A stretch of DNA of 64,000 nt, from assembly GCA_032654645.1 (NCBI GenBank), contig JAULAW010000005.1:310001-374000 (forward strand), given 5' to 3'. A program made the position numbers and the translations under genes. The notes below the pieces were generated by a model, which saw only the letters and a list, made by a program, of their open reading frames with translations, was not told the DNA's origin and made no database searches. Positions 7,541 through 15,885 of this stretch are shown in pieces. This DNA is from CAITJF01 sp032654645. GTDB lineage: Bacteria; Pseudomonadota; Gammaproteobacteria; Burkholderiales; Gallionellaceae. Numbering within the stretch: the stretch's first letter is position 1; each line of letters begins with the position of its first letter.

Positions 7541-7885
7541 TCAGTCCTTTTCTTTGGTGAGTCGGAGATTTGATAGCTCTGTAGCCAAATCAATCCACCG
7601 ATCCATGAGGAGCTTCATGCGCTCGTAGTTTTTCAATTGCTTGCGGATCGCAGGCAAATCCTTCTTCTTTACGAACTTACTGCTGCTCTTTCCCTTCCGT
7701 GTGAAGCTGACCTGATAGTAAGGCCCGTGCTTCTCCGGCGGTGATGCCTTGCAGCGGCAACCGGGCGAGCCGCAGACATTGTATTGGGTTGACAGGCTGC
7801 CAGGCCGCAAGTCCCCCAGCGCGACGAGGTCGCGCTTGATCTTCTCGATCTGACGTTCGATCCGGGCTTCCAGCTTGATGTCCAT
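7541..7885 (-). CDS. DUF6788-type protein, IS accessory
   Basis: 114 residues from the ATG at 7885 (an upstream GTG at 7918 is possible but lacks support). It has a helical N-terminus (LEARIERQIEKIKRDL), then a compact Cys motif CGSPGCRCK, a GPYYQVSFTRKGK strand region and a basic C-terminal helix. Proteins of this type are commonly annotated DUF6788 and occur beside transposases. Inside the IS and divergent from the transposase, it may bind DNA or regulate transposition; that role is inferred. Confidence 0.75.
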   Translation of the reverse strand: MDIKLEARIERQIEKIKRDLVALGDLRPGSLSTQYNVCGSPGCRCKASPPEKHGPYYQVSFTRKGKSSSKFVKKKDLPAIRKQLKNYERMKLLMDRWIDLATELSNLRLTKEKD

Positions 7886-7960
7886 GGCGAAAGCATAGCA
7901 CTGTTTGGCCGATAGCACTATAATGCTATCGGCTTACACTTGCGACAGGAGAACTTTGCT

Positions 7961-9370
7961 ATGACACTATGGATCGAGTGGTTGCAAACGGTGCGTTCCC
8001 TCCGTCCAGCGTGTAGCCGGTCACGCACTTTCTTCTGGATGGTTTTTGTCCTGATGGGTTTATGCAGCCGCGCCGACAACGCGGGTGTCACGAGTTTTGT
8101 CCGCGTCCTGAACTTCCGGGGCGAGGCCTACCATCGCTTTCTTCATCTCTTCCACAGCAAGGGCGTCGACCTGGACATGCTCACCGCCTGCTGGGTTCGC
8201 CTCTGCCTTACCTTGTTCCGCCCGTTTCAGATCGGACAGCACCTCGTCTGTCTCGCCGATGGGATCAAGGCACCCAAAGAAGGGAAGCGCATGCCCGCCG
8301 TGAAATACCTGCACCAGCAATCGGCGAGCAATTCCAAACCCGAATACATCATGGGGCATTCGCTCCAGGCCATCTCGCTACTGGTTCACGGCCCTGCCGG
8401 ACAGGTGGCCGCCGTGCCGCTCACTTCGCGCATTCACGAAGGCCTGGTGTTTTCCAACCGGGATGCAAGAACCCTGCTCGACAAGCTGGTGGCGCTACTG
8501 TTTTCGGTGGCCGTCGTCTGGGATCGCCAGGTGCTGCTCATCGCCGACGCCTACTACGCGAGCGGCAAGATCATCCGCCCACTCCTGGCCAAAGGGCATC
8601 AGCTCGTGACTCGCGCCAAAAGCAACGCGGTCGCCTACCTGCCCGTACCCGACGCGCCGCGTCGCGGCAAAGGGCGACCGCGAATCTACGGCGACAAGGT
8701 TCGTCTCAAGGACCTCGCCAGGGATAATGCCGCTTTTACCTCCGCCCCCAGCCCCGTCTATGGCGAGAACGACGTGACCGTGCGTTTCCGCTGCGTGGAT
8801 TTACTGTGGCGCCCGGTCGCCCGCATCGTCCGTTTTGTGATCGTCCACCATCCGGTTCGTGGAACAATATTCCTGCTGTGCACGGATCTTTCACTTGCAC
8901 CTCTGGAGATACTCCAGCTCTACGGCTATCGGTTCAAGATTGAGCTGGGTTTCCGGCAGGCCGTCCACGTCCTCGGCGCTTATGCCTACCACTTCTGGAT
9001 GGCTGCCATGAAGCCTCTGCGCCGTGGTGATGGCGATCAGTATCTGCATCGCACCACCGATGCCTATCGCGCCGCCATCCGCCGCAAGCTGCGCGCCTAC
9101 CACATTCATGTGCAGCTCGGCTGCATCGCCCAAGGCCTGCTACAGCATCTCTCGCTGAACCATACGGCAGAGGTGTGGCGTTGTTTCCGCAGTTGGCTCC
9201 GCACCATGAATCCGGCGCTCCCGCCTTCCGAGCTTATCGTCGCAAACGCACTGCGCACGGCCATTCCAGCATTTTTCTCGTTTCCAAAGCTAGACCCTGG
9301 CCTCAAGAAAATAATGGAAAATTACTACCGCTATGACCTGGACTCAGTTACCGACCGAATGGCCGCATGA
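7961..9370 (+). CDS. DDE-type transposase
   Basis: 469 residues from the ATG at 7961, chosen because ACAGGAG lies 8 bases upstream; a TTG at 7940 is in frame. DDE-fold features are LADGIKAPKEGKRMP (about residue 84, first Asp), LLIADAYYASGKII (about 195, second Asp) and YGYRFKIELGFRQ (about 312, Glu in a Y-R-E pattern). It catalyses movement of this IS. No frameshift or stop is seen and both inverted ends are present, so the element may be active. Confidence 0.88.
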   Translation: MTLWIEWLQTVRSLRPACSRSRTFFWMVFVLMGLCSRADNAGVTSFVRVLNFRGEAYHRFLHLFHSKGVDLDMLTACWVRLCLTLFRPFQIGQHLVCLADGIKAPKEGKRMPAVKYLHQQSASNSKPEYIMGHSLQAISLLVHGPAGQVAAVPLTSRIHEGLVFSNRDARTLLDKLVALLFSVAVVWDRQVLLIADAYYASGKIIRPLLAKGHQLVTRAKSNAVAYLPVPDAPRRGKGRPRIYGDKVRLKDLARDNAAFTSAPSPVYGENDVTVRFRCVDLLWRPVARIVRFVIVHHPVRGTIFLLCTDLSLAPLEILQLYGYRFKIELGFRQAVHVLGAYAYHFWMAAMKPLRRGDGDQYLHRTTDAYRAAIRRKLRAYHIHVQLGCIAQGLLQHLSLNHTAEVWRCFRSWLRTMNPALPPSELIVANALRTAIPAFFSFPKLDPGLKKIMENYYRYDLDSVTDRMAA

Positions 9371-9760
9371 AGGGGAATGGTAAAGTTAGCACTGTCCAGT
9401 AAATAATACGCAAATTATTTGCAGTGGCATTGAGTTCATATTGGACTAAAAGCAATAGTCCTCAAAGAAGGGGGGTGCAAATGCAGGGAACTATTTTGTG
9501 CACCTCTCAAAATTAATTTTAATCGGGCCAGTTCTTCCGTATCCAAGATTTTCGCTGAAATTTTACAGCCGATTTTTTTGTGCTCTCAAGCAAGAAGTTT
9601 TCAGACCCGCTTCTGAAGCGCATCGCACCTTTATGGAAATAGCCTATATATATCTAGGCCTTTCGGCATATGTACTCCCTGTTCAAGGAGATGTATCCTG
9701 CCCAGGTGCATCGAAAAATCGGGCACATCATTTTATGCCAGGATTCTCAGGGGGGTTGGG

Positions 9761-9898
9761 GTGGACAAAGGGCTTCAGCAAGAGGCATTGGGGTTGGTTG
9801 AATTGATCTACGACGCAGCGTGCGATGTGAATCACTGGCCGATTTTCCTGGATGAATTGACAAAAACCATCGGTGGTAATCAGACATTTTGTACCTGA
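9761..9898 (+). pseudogene. Remnant of a LuxR-family regulator N-terminus
   Basis: A 45-codon frame from GTG 9761 encodes GLVELIYDAACDVNHW and PIFLDELTKTIGGNQ, which resembles the opening of LuxR-type regulators with an N-terminal PAS-like domain. A stop follows at once and no HTH domain remains. The rest of 9411-9935 shows nothing else I can support. Confidence 0.45.
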
Positions 9899-9935
9899 CA
9901 GATTCTCTCTCTACAACAGATAACAAAATTCACAC

Positions 9936-11006
9936 ATGACCCAATACATCGTGCCACAACGCAAAATCAAGGTGCTAATCATTGACGATTCCGCGCTGAT
10001 ACGCAGCGTTCTCAAGGAAGTCATCAATAGTTTTCCGGACATGGAAGTGGCGGGCGCCGCCATGAACCCGTTGCAGGCGCGCGAGATGATCAAGGCGCTC
10101 AATCCGGATGTGTTGACACTGGATGTGGAAATGCCGGAGATGGACGGGCTGACCTTCCTGGAAAAATTGATGCGCTTGCGCCCCATGCCGGTGCTGATGA
10201 TTTCCAGCCTGACCGAGCGTGGCTCGGATGCCGCATTGCGCGCATTGGAGCTGGGGGCCGTTGATTTTGTGGCCAAGCCCAGGCTGGGGGCCGTTGAAGG
10301 CATAAAGGCATATGCCGACGAAATCGCGGAAAAAATCAGGGTGGCGTTCAAGGCGCGCATAGCGCCACGCAGCGTGGCGGCGCAACAGGCGCGCGAGGCG
10401 CTGCCCGCATTGGGCAACCGCATCGCGCTGACCGGGAAAGTTATCGTGGTAGGTTCGTCCACCGGCGGCACCGAGGCGGTCAAGGAACTTCTTATACGCA
10501 TGCCGCCGGATGCGCCGGGCATCTTGATCGCGCAGCACATGCCGGAGGCGTTCACCAAATCCTTCGCTAACCGCCTGGATGGCTTGTGCAAGATCAGGGT
10601 GACGGAAGCCGTGGATAAGGAGCGCGTGTTGCCCGGCCATGCCTACATTGCGCCAGGGCATTCGCACCTGTTGCTCAAGCGTAGCGGGGTGAATTACATG
10701 ACCGAGCTCAGCCAGGCCTCGCCGGTTAATCACCACCGCCCTTCGGTGGAGGTGCTGTTCCGCTCCGCAGCGCAGCATGCGGGCAAGAATGCCATCGGTG
10801 TGATGTTGACCGGCATGGGCAAGGACGGGGCAATCGGGATGTTGGAAATGCGCCAGGCGGGTGCTTATAACCTGGCACAGGATGAAGCGAGCTGCGTGGT
10901 GTTCGGGATGCCGCGCGAGGCGATTGCGGTGGGCGCGGTGGATGAGGTTGTGACGATGGCAAAGATGGCGGAACGCGTACTTGCCTATTTGAGTGTTGCA
11001 AAATAA
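9936..11006 (+). CDS. cheB: Chemotaxis protein-glutamate methylesterase/glutamine deamidase
   Basis: 356 residues. An N-terminal receiver domain (10-125) has the acidic pair in IIDDSALIR and phospho-acceptor Asp63 in LDVEMPEMDG. A linker precedes the CheB methylesterase domain (about 165-355) with catalytic Ser in VGSSTGGTEAV (174/175), His201 in QHMPEAF and Asp297 in LTGMGKDGA. It demethylates chemoreceptors for adaptation. No other che genes are adjacent; the flagellar block starts 12.7 kb away. Upstream is IS debris. Confidence 0.96.
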   Translation: MTQYIVPQRKIKVLIIDDSALIRSVLKEVINSFPDMEVAGAAMNPLQAREMIKALNPDVLTLDVEMPEMDGLTFLEKLMRLRPMPVLMISSLTERGSDAALRALELGAVDFVAKPRLGAVEGIKAYADEIAEKIRVAFKARIAPRSVAAQQAREALPALGNRIALTGKVIVVGSSTGGTEAVKELLIRMPPDAPGILIAQHMPEAFTKSFANRLDGLCKIRVTEAVDKERVLPGHAYIAPGHSHLLLKRSGVNYMTELSQASPVNHHRPSVEVLFRSAAQHAGKNAIGVMLTGMGKDGAIGMLEMRQAGAYNLAQDEASCVVFGMPREAIAVGAVDEVVTMAKMAERVLAYLSVAK

Positions 11007-11208
11007 CGCCTGCTTTCTGGAATTATTATCCTGAATAATCCATTGGCTCGAAGCTGCGCTGACGACATAACTACCAGCCATTCATTCAAACCCGCCAGCG
11101 GGCAAGTTCCCGCTCAGGCGCGCATGCGGGTTTTGCGCCATGTTCGAATAGGGCTACGCAAAGCCGGCCCCGCAAGACAGCCTGATTGCAAGCATGGCAA
11201 TAATTGAC

Positions 11209-11386
11209 CCTAAATTCCTCAGTTGAGGACATGCAATTTACAGGGGAATCAATATCGGTGCAGCTTCTCCCTCACCCCAACCCCTCTCCCCGAGGGAGAG
11301 GGGCTTTGCTCCCTTCCCCCTCGGGGGGAAGGGCTGGGGATGAGGGTTTGCCCTCTGTCGGTTCATTTTCAACCGAGGTTTTCAGG
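11209..11386. repeat. MITE, family R3, sharing ends with the IS at 37589
   Basis: 178 bp. The left end CCTAAATTCCTCAGTTGA and right end (complement CCTGAAAACCTCGGTTGA) form inverted repeats. The interior has two hairpins rich in CCCCTCTCCC and CCCCCTCGGGGGG. A near-identical copy is at 55523-55698 and a half copy at 50566-50649. Confidence 0.8.
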
Positions 11387-11419
11387 TTGATGCCATGCAG
11401 AGCATGTTTCATCAAGTGC

Positions 11420-11500
11420 GAAATGCCGCAATATAACCGTGTTATTCATCCTATCGAATTTGCCTGATGCGCCGATAATTGGCGTATCCAGCAGCCTGGA
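11420..11500 (+). repeat. 80-bp conserved upstream segment, copy 1
   Basis: Shares most positions with 23552-23632 upstream of flhB, including TTATTCAT, CTATCGAATTTGCC and CCGATAATTGG. Both lie a few hundred bases before a start codon (here the porin). It could be a transcribed leader or a promoter region; function unknown. The rest of 11007-11691, apart from the R3 element, shows no credible gene. Confidence 0.4.
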
Positions 11501-11691
11501 TGGCAGTCGGCCAGGAGACGGTTGATGAGCGCTATCCCGGGAAGCGGCGCAACACCGGGGTGTTGTCTGCTGACGGAACTGACGTGCGTTCGACTAGGCT
11601 GGAAATCAACCCCAGCCAACGTGCCGTTTATGTGCGGGAAGGACGGCTTGATGGATTATCCGGGGATTGAATGATCGAGGAGGTTTTAACA

Positions 11692-12342
11692 ATGTTTACA
11701 CGCTATATTCTGGCCTTGATGGCGGCCACTTTGCTTGCCAGCGCCAGCAACGCAGCCGAAGAAGGAAGCCCGGACTGGAACGCGGCGACGCTGACAGGCG
11801 ATTGGGGCGGAACGCGCTCCAGCCTCTACAACAAAGGGGTGAGCATGGAATTCACCCACAAGAGCGACGTGCTGTCGAACATATCCGGCGGCATCAAGCG
11901 CGGTGCGGCATGGATGGGATACACCGATGCCAGAATCAGGATGGATATGGAAAAGCTGCTGGACTGGGATGCCACCACCGCTTTCATCCAATACCACAGC
12001 GAGCTGGGCAGCAAATTTAACCGCGATTATGTCGGCAGCTTCGTCAGCGTGAACAATATCGAGGTGGGCACAAACACTGCCCAGTTCCTGCATGCCTGGC
12101 TGCAAAAAAACTTCTCCGATGACAGGCTGTCGGTGCTGGCCGGCCTGTATGCGGTCGATTCCGAATTTTACGTCACCGATACCTCCAGTGTATTTACCCA
12201 GACTCCTTATGGCATGGCGAACGACTTGGGGCAGTCCGGCCCACCGATTTATCCGGTGGGCGCACTGGGATTGCGCGTGAAATATACCTCGCCCATTGGC
12301 GAAAACGAGAGAATGAAGGTGCAAAATCCACAGGCACTGTGA
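11692..12342 (+). pseudogene. Carbohydrate-selective porin (OprB type), 3'-truncated
   Basis: 216 residues from the ATG at 11692, favoured by GAGGAGG 8 bases upstream; an in-frame ATG at 11671 is not. A signal peptide ends near SNA-AEE. Then follows the OprB opening: LTGDWGGTRSSLYNKGVSMEF, TDARIRMDMEKL, ATTAFIQYHSELGS, SDDRLSVLAGLYAVDSEFY and ALGLRVKYTSP. Full OprB proteins are about twice this length. The frame stops 20 bases before the target site of the ISAs1-like element, so the barrel is incomplete and the gene is probably dead. Confidence 0.75.
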
Positions 12343-12537
12343 CCACAGTTACCCCGCACCCGCTTATCCTGCACGGTTCCGTCAAAGTCGCCCCGTTGGG
12401 GGCGGCCTGAATTACTGGAGGTCGGGCGGTTGAGCGACGGCAGTTTTTTCTGTAGATCACGCACTCAAAGGTGCAGTGCGGACGAGCGCCGCCCTTGGTG
12501 TGGCGCTGCATCCACATTTTCCATGGGGTGGTGAAAC

Positions 12538-12990
12538 CTACAGGTGCAGCATCTCCAGCACCTTGTTCGCCTGCGCCGCCATGGCGCGCAATTCCGCCTT
12601 GATATTGGGAACATGGTACAGCCGCAGCAGGCTGATTGCGAAGTTGCGCAAGCACGCCAATGCGTGCGGGGTGTTGCCTTTGCGCGCGCGGCAACGGTCT
12701 TCGTCGTAGGCCATGTCGCGCACATGGTGCAGGCGATTCTCGATACCCCAATGGCCGCGGTTGGCTGCCAGTAGTTGTTCCGGGCCGGCCTGCGCGCGGC
12801 TTTGGCTGCTGATCAGATAGACCCGTTCGACGGTGGTCTTGTTTTGGCTGATGTGGAAGATTTCACGCTCCACGCAGGCAACCTGGGCCGCGTGAGGGAA
12901 TGTCAGATAACCATCGAGCTTGTCACTGGTCCAGATACGTCGTGTTTCCACCCGGCCATGCGCCTTGTCCAGCGTCTCGTGCTCAGGGGG
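12538..12990 (-). CDS. ISAs1-like transposase, C-terminal part (+1 frame)
   Basis: About 150 codons continuing the transposase in the +1 frame after the C6 run at 12986-12991. They contain PEHETLDKAHGRVETRR, then RGHWGIENRLHHVRDMAY with the third catalytic residue (Glu), and RKGNTPHALACLRN, the normal ISAs1 C-terminus. No good independent start is evident, so it is expressed only if ribosomes or RNA polymerase change frame. Confidence 0.7.
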   Translation of the reverse strand, partial: PPEHETLDKAHGRVETRRIWTSDKLDGYLTFPHAAQVACVEREIFHISQNKTTVERVYLISSQSRAQAGPEQLLAANRGHWGIENRLHHVRDMAYDEDRCRARKGNTPHALACLRNFAISLLRLYHVPNIKAELRAMAAQANKVLEMLHL

Positions 12991-14281
12991 GAAGTGCCTC
13001 CATCTGGAGGCGGGCGATGTCTGATTTGAGCGTGGGTTGGTTGTCTTTGACGGTGAACAGATAATGCGCGCTTTTGTCCTCGACCAGATAGCGCGCGGTC
13101 TCGGCTTGCGTATGCAATGCGTCGGCGGTGACCACGCGCCCGGCCAGCGGCAAAGGATCCAGCAGCGGTTTCACCGCCTTGAGTTCACTCGCCTTGTCGT
13201 CCACCTCGACCTGGTTCAAGACCACGCTGCTGTGGTGCCCGAAGGCGGCCACCAATTGCCGGGCGCGGCCTTGATCACGCGAGCCGCGCAAACACTTCCC
13301 GTCCAGCGCCACCGGCTCATCGGCGGCGGTATGTGTTTGCAGCCAACCCCCCAACTGGCGCTCGAGTTGCTCGATATTGACCGCGGCGAGGATGCGCCGG
13401 ATAGTGGGCTCCGATGGCGGCTCGTAGTTGCCCTCTGCCGTGCGGCGGCAGCGCAACCGGCGCAGCATCGGCGGCGTGAGCCGCTGCGCCCATTCGCCGA
13501 TCGCGGTGCTACCCTGCGCGCCGCTGATCACGGCGCAAAGAACAATCGCCAGCACCGAGCGTTGATTGTGCCGTCGCCCACGTTTCGCGCGCGGGTCTTC
13601 AATGTTGTCCAGGCGCTGGAACAGTGCTGCGGCATCGGCATCGGCCAGTGTCATCATCTTGATCTCCAGACGGGGCAATTCGGGATGGGGCAGGGCTTGG
13701 GACAGAATCAACCGGGCTTGCCGGTGCAAGGGGAACACCCAGATTCGCTTCGTCGCACCGTGCTCGACGTAGGTCTCGTTGGACTTGGCAAAGCCGCGCG
13801 TGCCGCCCAATTCGATCCAGTTGGCCGCGCGGTAGCAGGTGCCCGCGAAACGGCCAGGATCAATGAAGGTTTCCGCCAACAGCAGGTGATGCCCGTGCGC
13901 GGACCGCCAGTCCGCGCCCAGACGCGCGAGATTAAGTCCCAGAACGCGCGAGGCAAGGTTCTTCACCCGGACACAGGGCAGAATCAAAAAACGGCTGTTG
14001 TTGGCAATCAACCCCAGACGCTGCCATTGCAGCGCAGGCGACCAGCCTATCCAGGTATCCCGGCTGGCGCACTTGAGCGCAGGGGAGGCCCAACCCAGCA
14101 GGGCGAGCCAATGCCCATCAATCTCGGCAACGTAGCGAAGACTGCGCCCCACCATGGCGGTCAGTCCGAGATAGTGGTGCGCGCGCATCAAGCCGTCCCA
14201 CTTGTCGCGCTCGTGGGCACAAATCAGGCGCACTCGCACCCGAGATAATTCAACCTGCTGCTCCGGTCTGGCTTCATTCAT
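12983..14281 (-). CDS. DruA-like (DUF4338) domain fused to ISAs1-like transposase N-terminal part
   Basis: 432 residues. Residues about 15-190 match DUF4338, the DruA protein of type I Druantia anti-phage systems: HHYLGL, WASPALKCASRDTWIGWSP, LIANNSRFLILPCVRVKNLAS, LLLAETFIDPGRFAGTCYRAANW. Residues about 210-432 are the ISAs1 transposase: NIEDPRAKRGRRHNQRSVLAIVL, then catalytic Asp in ALDGKCLRGS (327) and TADALHTQ (387). The frame ends at TGA right after CCC CCC, and the third acidic residue lies beyond in the +1 frame. Whether the DruA-like domain aids DNA binding or transposition is unknown. Confidence 0.85.
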   Translation of the reverse strand: MNEARPEQQVELSRVRVRLICAHERDKWDGLMRAHHYLGLTAMVGRSLRYVAEIDGHWLALLGWASPALKCASRDTWIGWSPALQWQRLGLIANNSRFLILPCVRVKNLASRVLGLNLARLGADWRSAHGHHLLLAETFIDPGRFAGTCYRAANWIELGGTRGFAKSNETYVEHGATKRIWVFPLHRQARLILSQALPHPELPRLEIKMMTLADADAAALFQRLDNIEDPRAKRGRRHNQRSVLAIVLCAVISGAQGSTAIGEWAQRLTPPMLRRLRCRRTAEGNYEPPSEPTIRRILAAVNIEQLERQLGGWLQTHTAADEPVALDGKCLRGSRDQGRARQLVAAFGHHSSVVLNQVEVDDKASELKAVKPLLDPLPLAGRVVTADALHTQAETARYLVEDKSAHYLFTVKDNQPTLKSDIARLQMEALPP

Positions 14282-14456
14282 GCCAGACGTTATAGCAAAG
14301 TCAAATCAAAAAAGCCAGTGGAATTTATCCTCTACGATACTTCAATGAGTTGAGGTCGTGAATGACGGAGCCCTGGCTTATCCTGAAGCAAGCATTGACA
14401 GCAGAGGTTAGTTCAATAGATACTCATCAATAAATATTTCTGGGTAGAAAAATAAA

Positions 14457-15206
14457 ATGTATAAACTTAAATTAAGTTTGTTAGCGCTGGCAATGGTTGC
14501 TAGTTCTGAAGCAATGGCTGCATCCGCCGATGAAATCCAAGTCTACGATGAAGCCATCAACAAGAAGGGGGAGCTTAATGTGGATATTCACGTGAACTAT
14601 GTTCCTTCCGGTATCAAAACTCCCGCCTACGATGGAGAGATTCCGGCACACCATAATTTTAGAGTGACGCCAGAATTTGCCTATGGGTTCAGTAATAACC
14701 TGGAAGGTGGGCTTTATCTTCCTGCCATTCGGGATGCCAACAATAATTGGCATGCTGAATTGCCGAGAGTGCGCCTAAAATATATCGGCGACAACCGGGA
14801 ACATGGGTTCTATTGGGGCATCAATGGTGAGTTAGGTCCCAGTACAAAACGTATTAATGAGCAACGTTGGAACTTTGAGGTTCGCCCTATTCTTGGATAC
14901 AAATCTGATGATTGGAATCTCACGGCAAACCCAATTTTAGGTTTCGTATTGTCCGGCAACTCTCATACGCCTGGCTTTTCTCCAGCATTCAAAGTCAGCC
15001 GCAGGGCAACAGAAAAAACGTGGCTTAACCTTGAACACTATTCCGACTTTGGAAATACTAATCAGATGAAAAGCCTAAGCCAAGAGACTTATCTGACATC
15101 AGATACAGAAATTTTTGGACATGACATTAATATCGGCGTTGGCCATGGTTGGACAGCGGACTCCAACAATTGGACAATAAAAGCAATTTTTAACATACCT
15201 TTATAG
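14457..15206 (+). CDS. Putative outer-membrane beta-barrel protein of the metal-efflux cluster
   Basis: 249 residues with a signal peptide (cleavage near AMA-AS, residue 22). The mature part alternates aromatic and polar residues as in outer-membrane strands (for example RVTPEFAYGFSNNLEGGLYLP, HGFYWGINGEL, GHDINIGVGHGW) and ends in a hydrophobic strand with a C-terminal aromatic near the end. No named family is recognised with confidence. It lies 17 bases before the CzcI-like gene and is less GC-rich than its neighbours, which hints at a different origin. A role in metal export or sensing is inferred from position. Confidence 0.6.
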   Translation: MYKLKLSLLALAMVASSEAMAASADEIQVYDEAINKKGELNVDIHVNYVPSGIKTPAYDGEIPAHHNFRVTPEFAYGFSNNLEGGLYLPAIRDANNNWHAELPRVRLKYIGDNREHGFYWGINGELGPSTKRINEQRWNFEVRPILGYKSDDWNLTANPILGFVLSGNSHTPGFSPAFKVSRRATEKTWLNLEHYSDFGNTNQMKSLSQETYLTSDTEIFGHDINIGVGHGWTADSNNWTIKAIFNIPL

Positions 15207-15223
15207 AATAAAATTACTCCGCC

Positions 15224-15598
15224 ATGCGCACCGGACTCGCTTTTCTTCTTGCCATCATGCTCTCGCTGAACGCCGCTTACGCGGCGGTAGTGGGTGTCTG
15301 CGATGCGTTGGAACACTCGCCGAGTCACGCTGCCGCACATTTCGGGCATCACAGCCACGAACACAGTGACCACCATGTCCACGATGAACCTGCATCCGAT
15401 GCTGGTGGGGCAGGTAACGCGACTATGGACGACCACCACCATACCCATATTCACCCTTGTTTCTCCTTCATCCTGCCGGGCATCATTGGTGTAATACCGC
15501 TGATAGGAAGCAGCCCTCTAATTGCAGCCCCAGCCAGCACCTTCGTCGCGGCATCACAATCTCTCCCCTATCATCCGCCCAGGGCAACTCTCGCCTAA
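15224..15598 (+). CDS. CzcI-like His-rich periplasmic protein
   Basis: 124 residues with an N-terminal signal sequence (to about AYA, residue 20). Two His clusters follow: HHSHEHSDHHVHDEP and DDHHHTHIH. A hydrophobic stretch FILPGIIGVIPLIG comes next. CzcI-type proteins precede czcCBA in heavy-metal resistance operons and are thought to bind metal and modulate expression. The spacing to the next gene is 287 bases, in which I see no other gene. Confidence 0.7.
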   Translation: MRTGLAFLLAIMLSLNAAYAAVVGVCDALEHSPSHAAAHFGHHSHEHSDHHVHDEPASDAGGAGNATMDDHHHTHIHPCFSFILPGIIGVIPLIGSSPLIAAPASTFVAASQSLPYHPPRATLA

Positions 15599-15885
15599 TC
15601 CGGCGGGGCGCTCCTATTTCCCTGTAGCACCCTGCGCCTGGCCTTGTAAAATGGTTCGGTCGCGTCCCATCGAAATTCGACTTTTCAGTTTCGGCATAAC
15701 GCCCGCTTACGTGGACATTAGCCTTCTCTGAAACTTCGTTTTCGTTGAGGATTTCGATGATTCTGCATCTGCAAAAATCACTAGATTCGCCTGAATGGCG
15801 GAGTTCAACGTGCTTTTATCTTCCACGGCTCATTGAGCGGTGTGGTCACGTTTGCCGCGCTGTCAGGCACTACTTGAGGTTAATT

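Larger units (their letters stand above)
7513..9399. mobile_element. Complete insertion sequence with accessory DUF6788 gene, 7-bp target duplication
   Basis: 1,887 bp bounded by inverted ends CTGGACAGTG (7513-7522) and CACTGTCCAG (9390-9399). The 7-bp TAAATAA occurs directly outside both ends (7506-7512 and 9400-9406). It carries a transposase on the plus strand and a divergent small gene on the minus strand. Reading the ends as ACTGGACAGT would give a 5-bp AAATA duplication instead. It sits downstream of nagZ and appears intact. I cannot place it firmly in an IS family. Confidence 0.88.
12372..14375 (-). mobile_element. ISAs1-like element with DruA/DUF4338 domain, copy 1
   Basis: 2,004 bp with ends CACGGTTCCGTCA (left) and TGACGGAGCCCTG (right), imperfect inverted repeats. 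A perfect 10-bp duplication GCTTATCCTG flanks it (12362-12371 and 14376-14385). The coding part translates identically to the copy at 60206-62209. It has inserted just downstream of the truncated porin. Confidence 0.93.

Noticed and set aside
9498..9806. 102-codon frame between the IS and cheB
   Set aside because: No ribosome binding site, no recognisable pattern, and it overlaps the better-supported LuxR-like remnant.
11505..11530. GCCAGGAGAC resembling a B12-box before the porin gene
   Set aside because: The rest of a cobalamin riboswitch is absent and the order of elements is wrong.
11479..11670. 63-codon frame upstream of the porin
   Set aside because: Starts on a weak codon inside the shared upstream segment and shows no family features.
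13037..14248. 403-codon frame antisense to the ISAs1-like transposase (also 60333-61544)
   Set aside because: Identical in both IS copies only because the IS is; the sense strand carries DUF4338 and DDE motifs.
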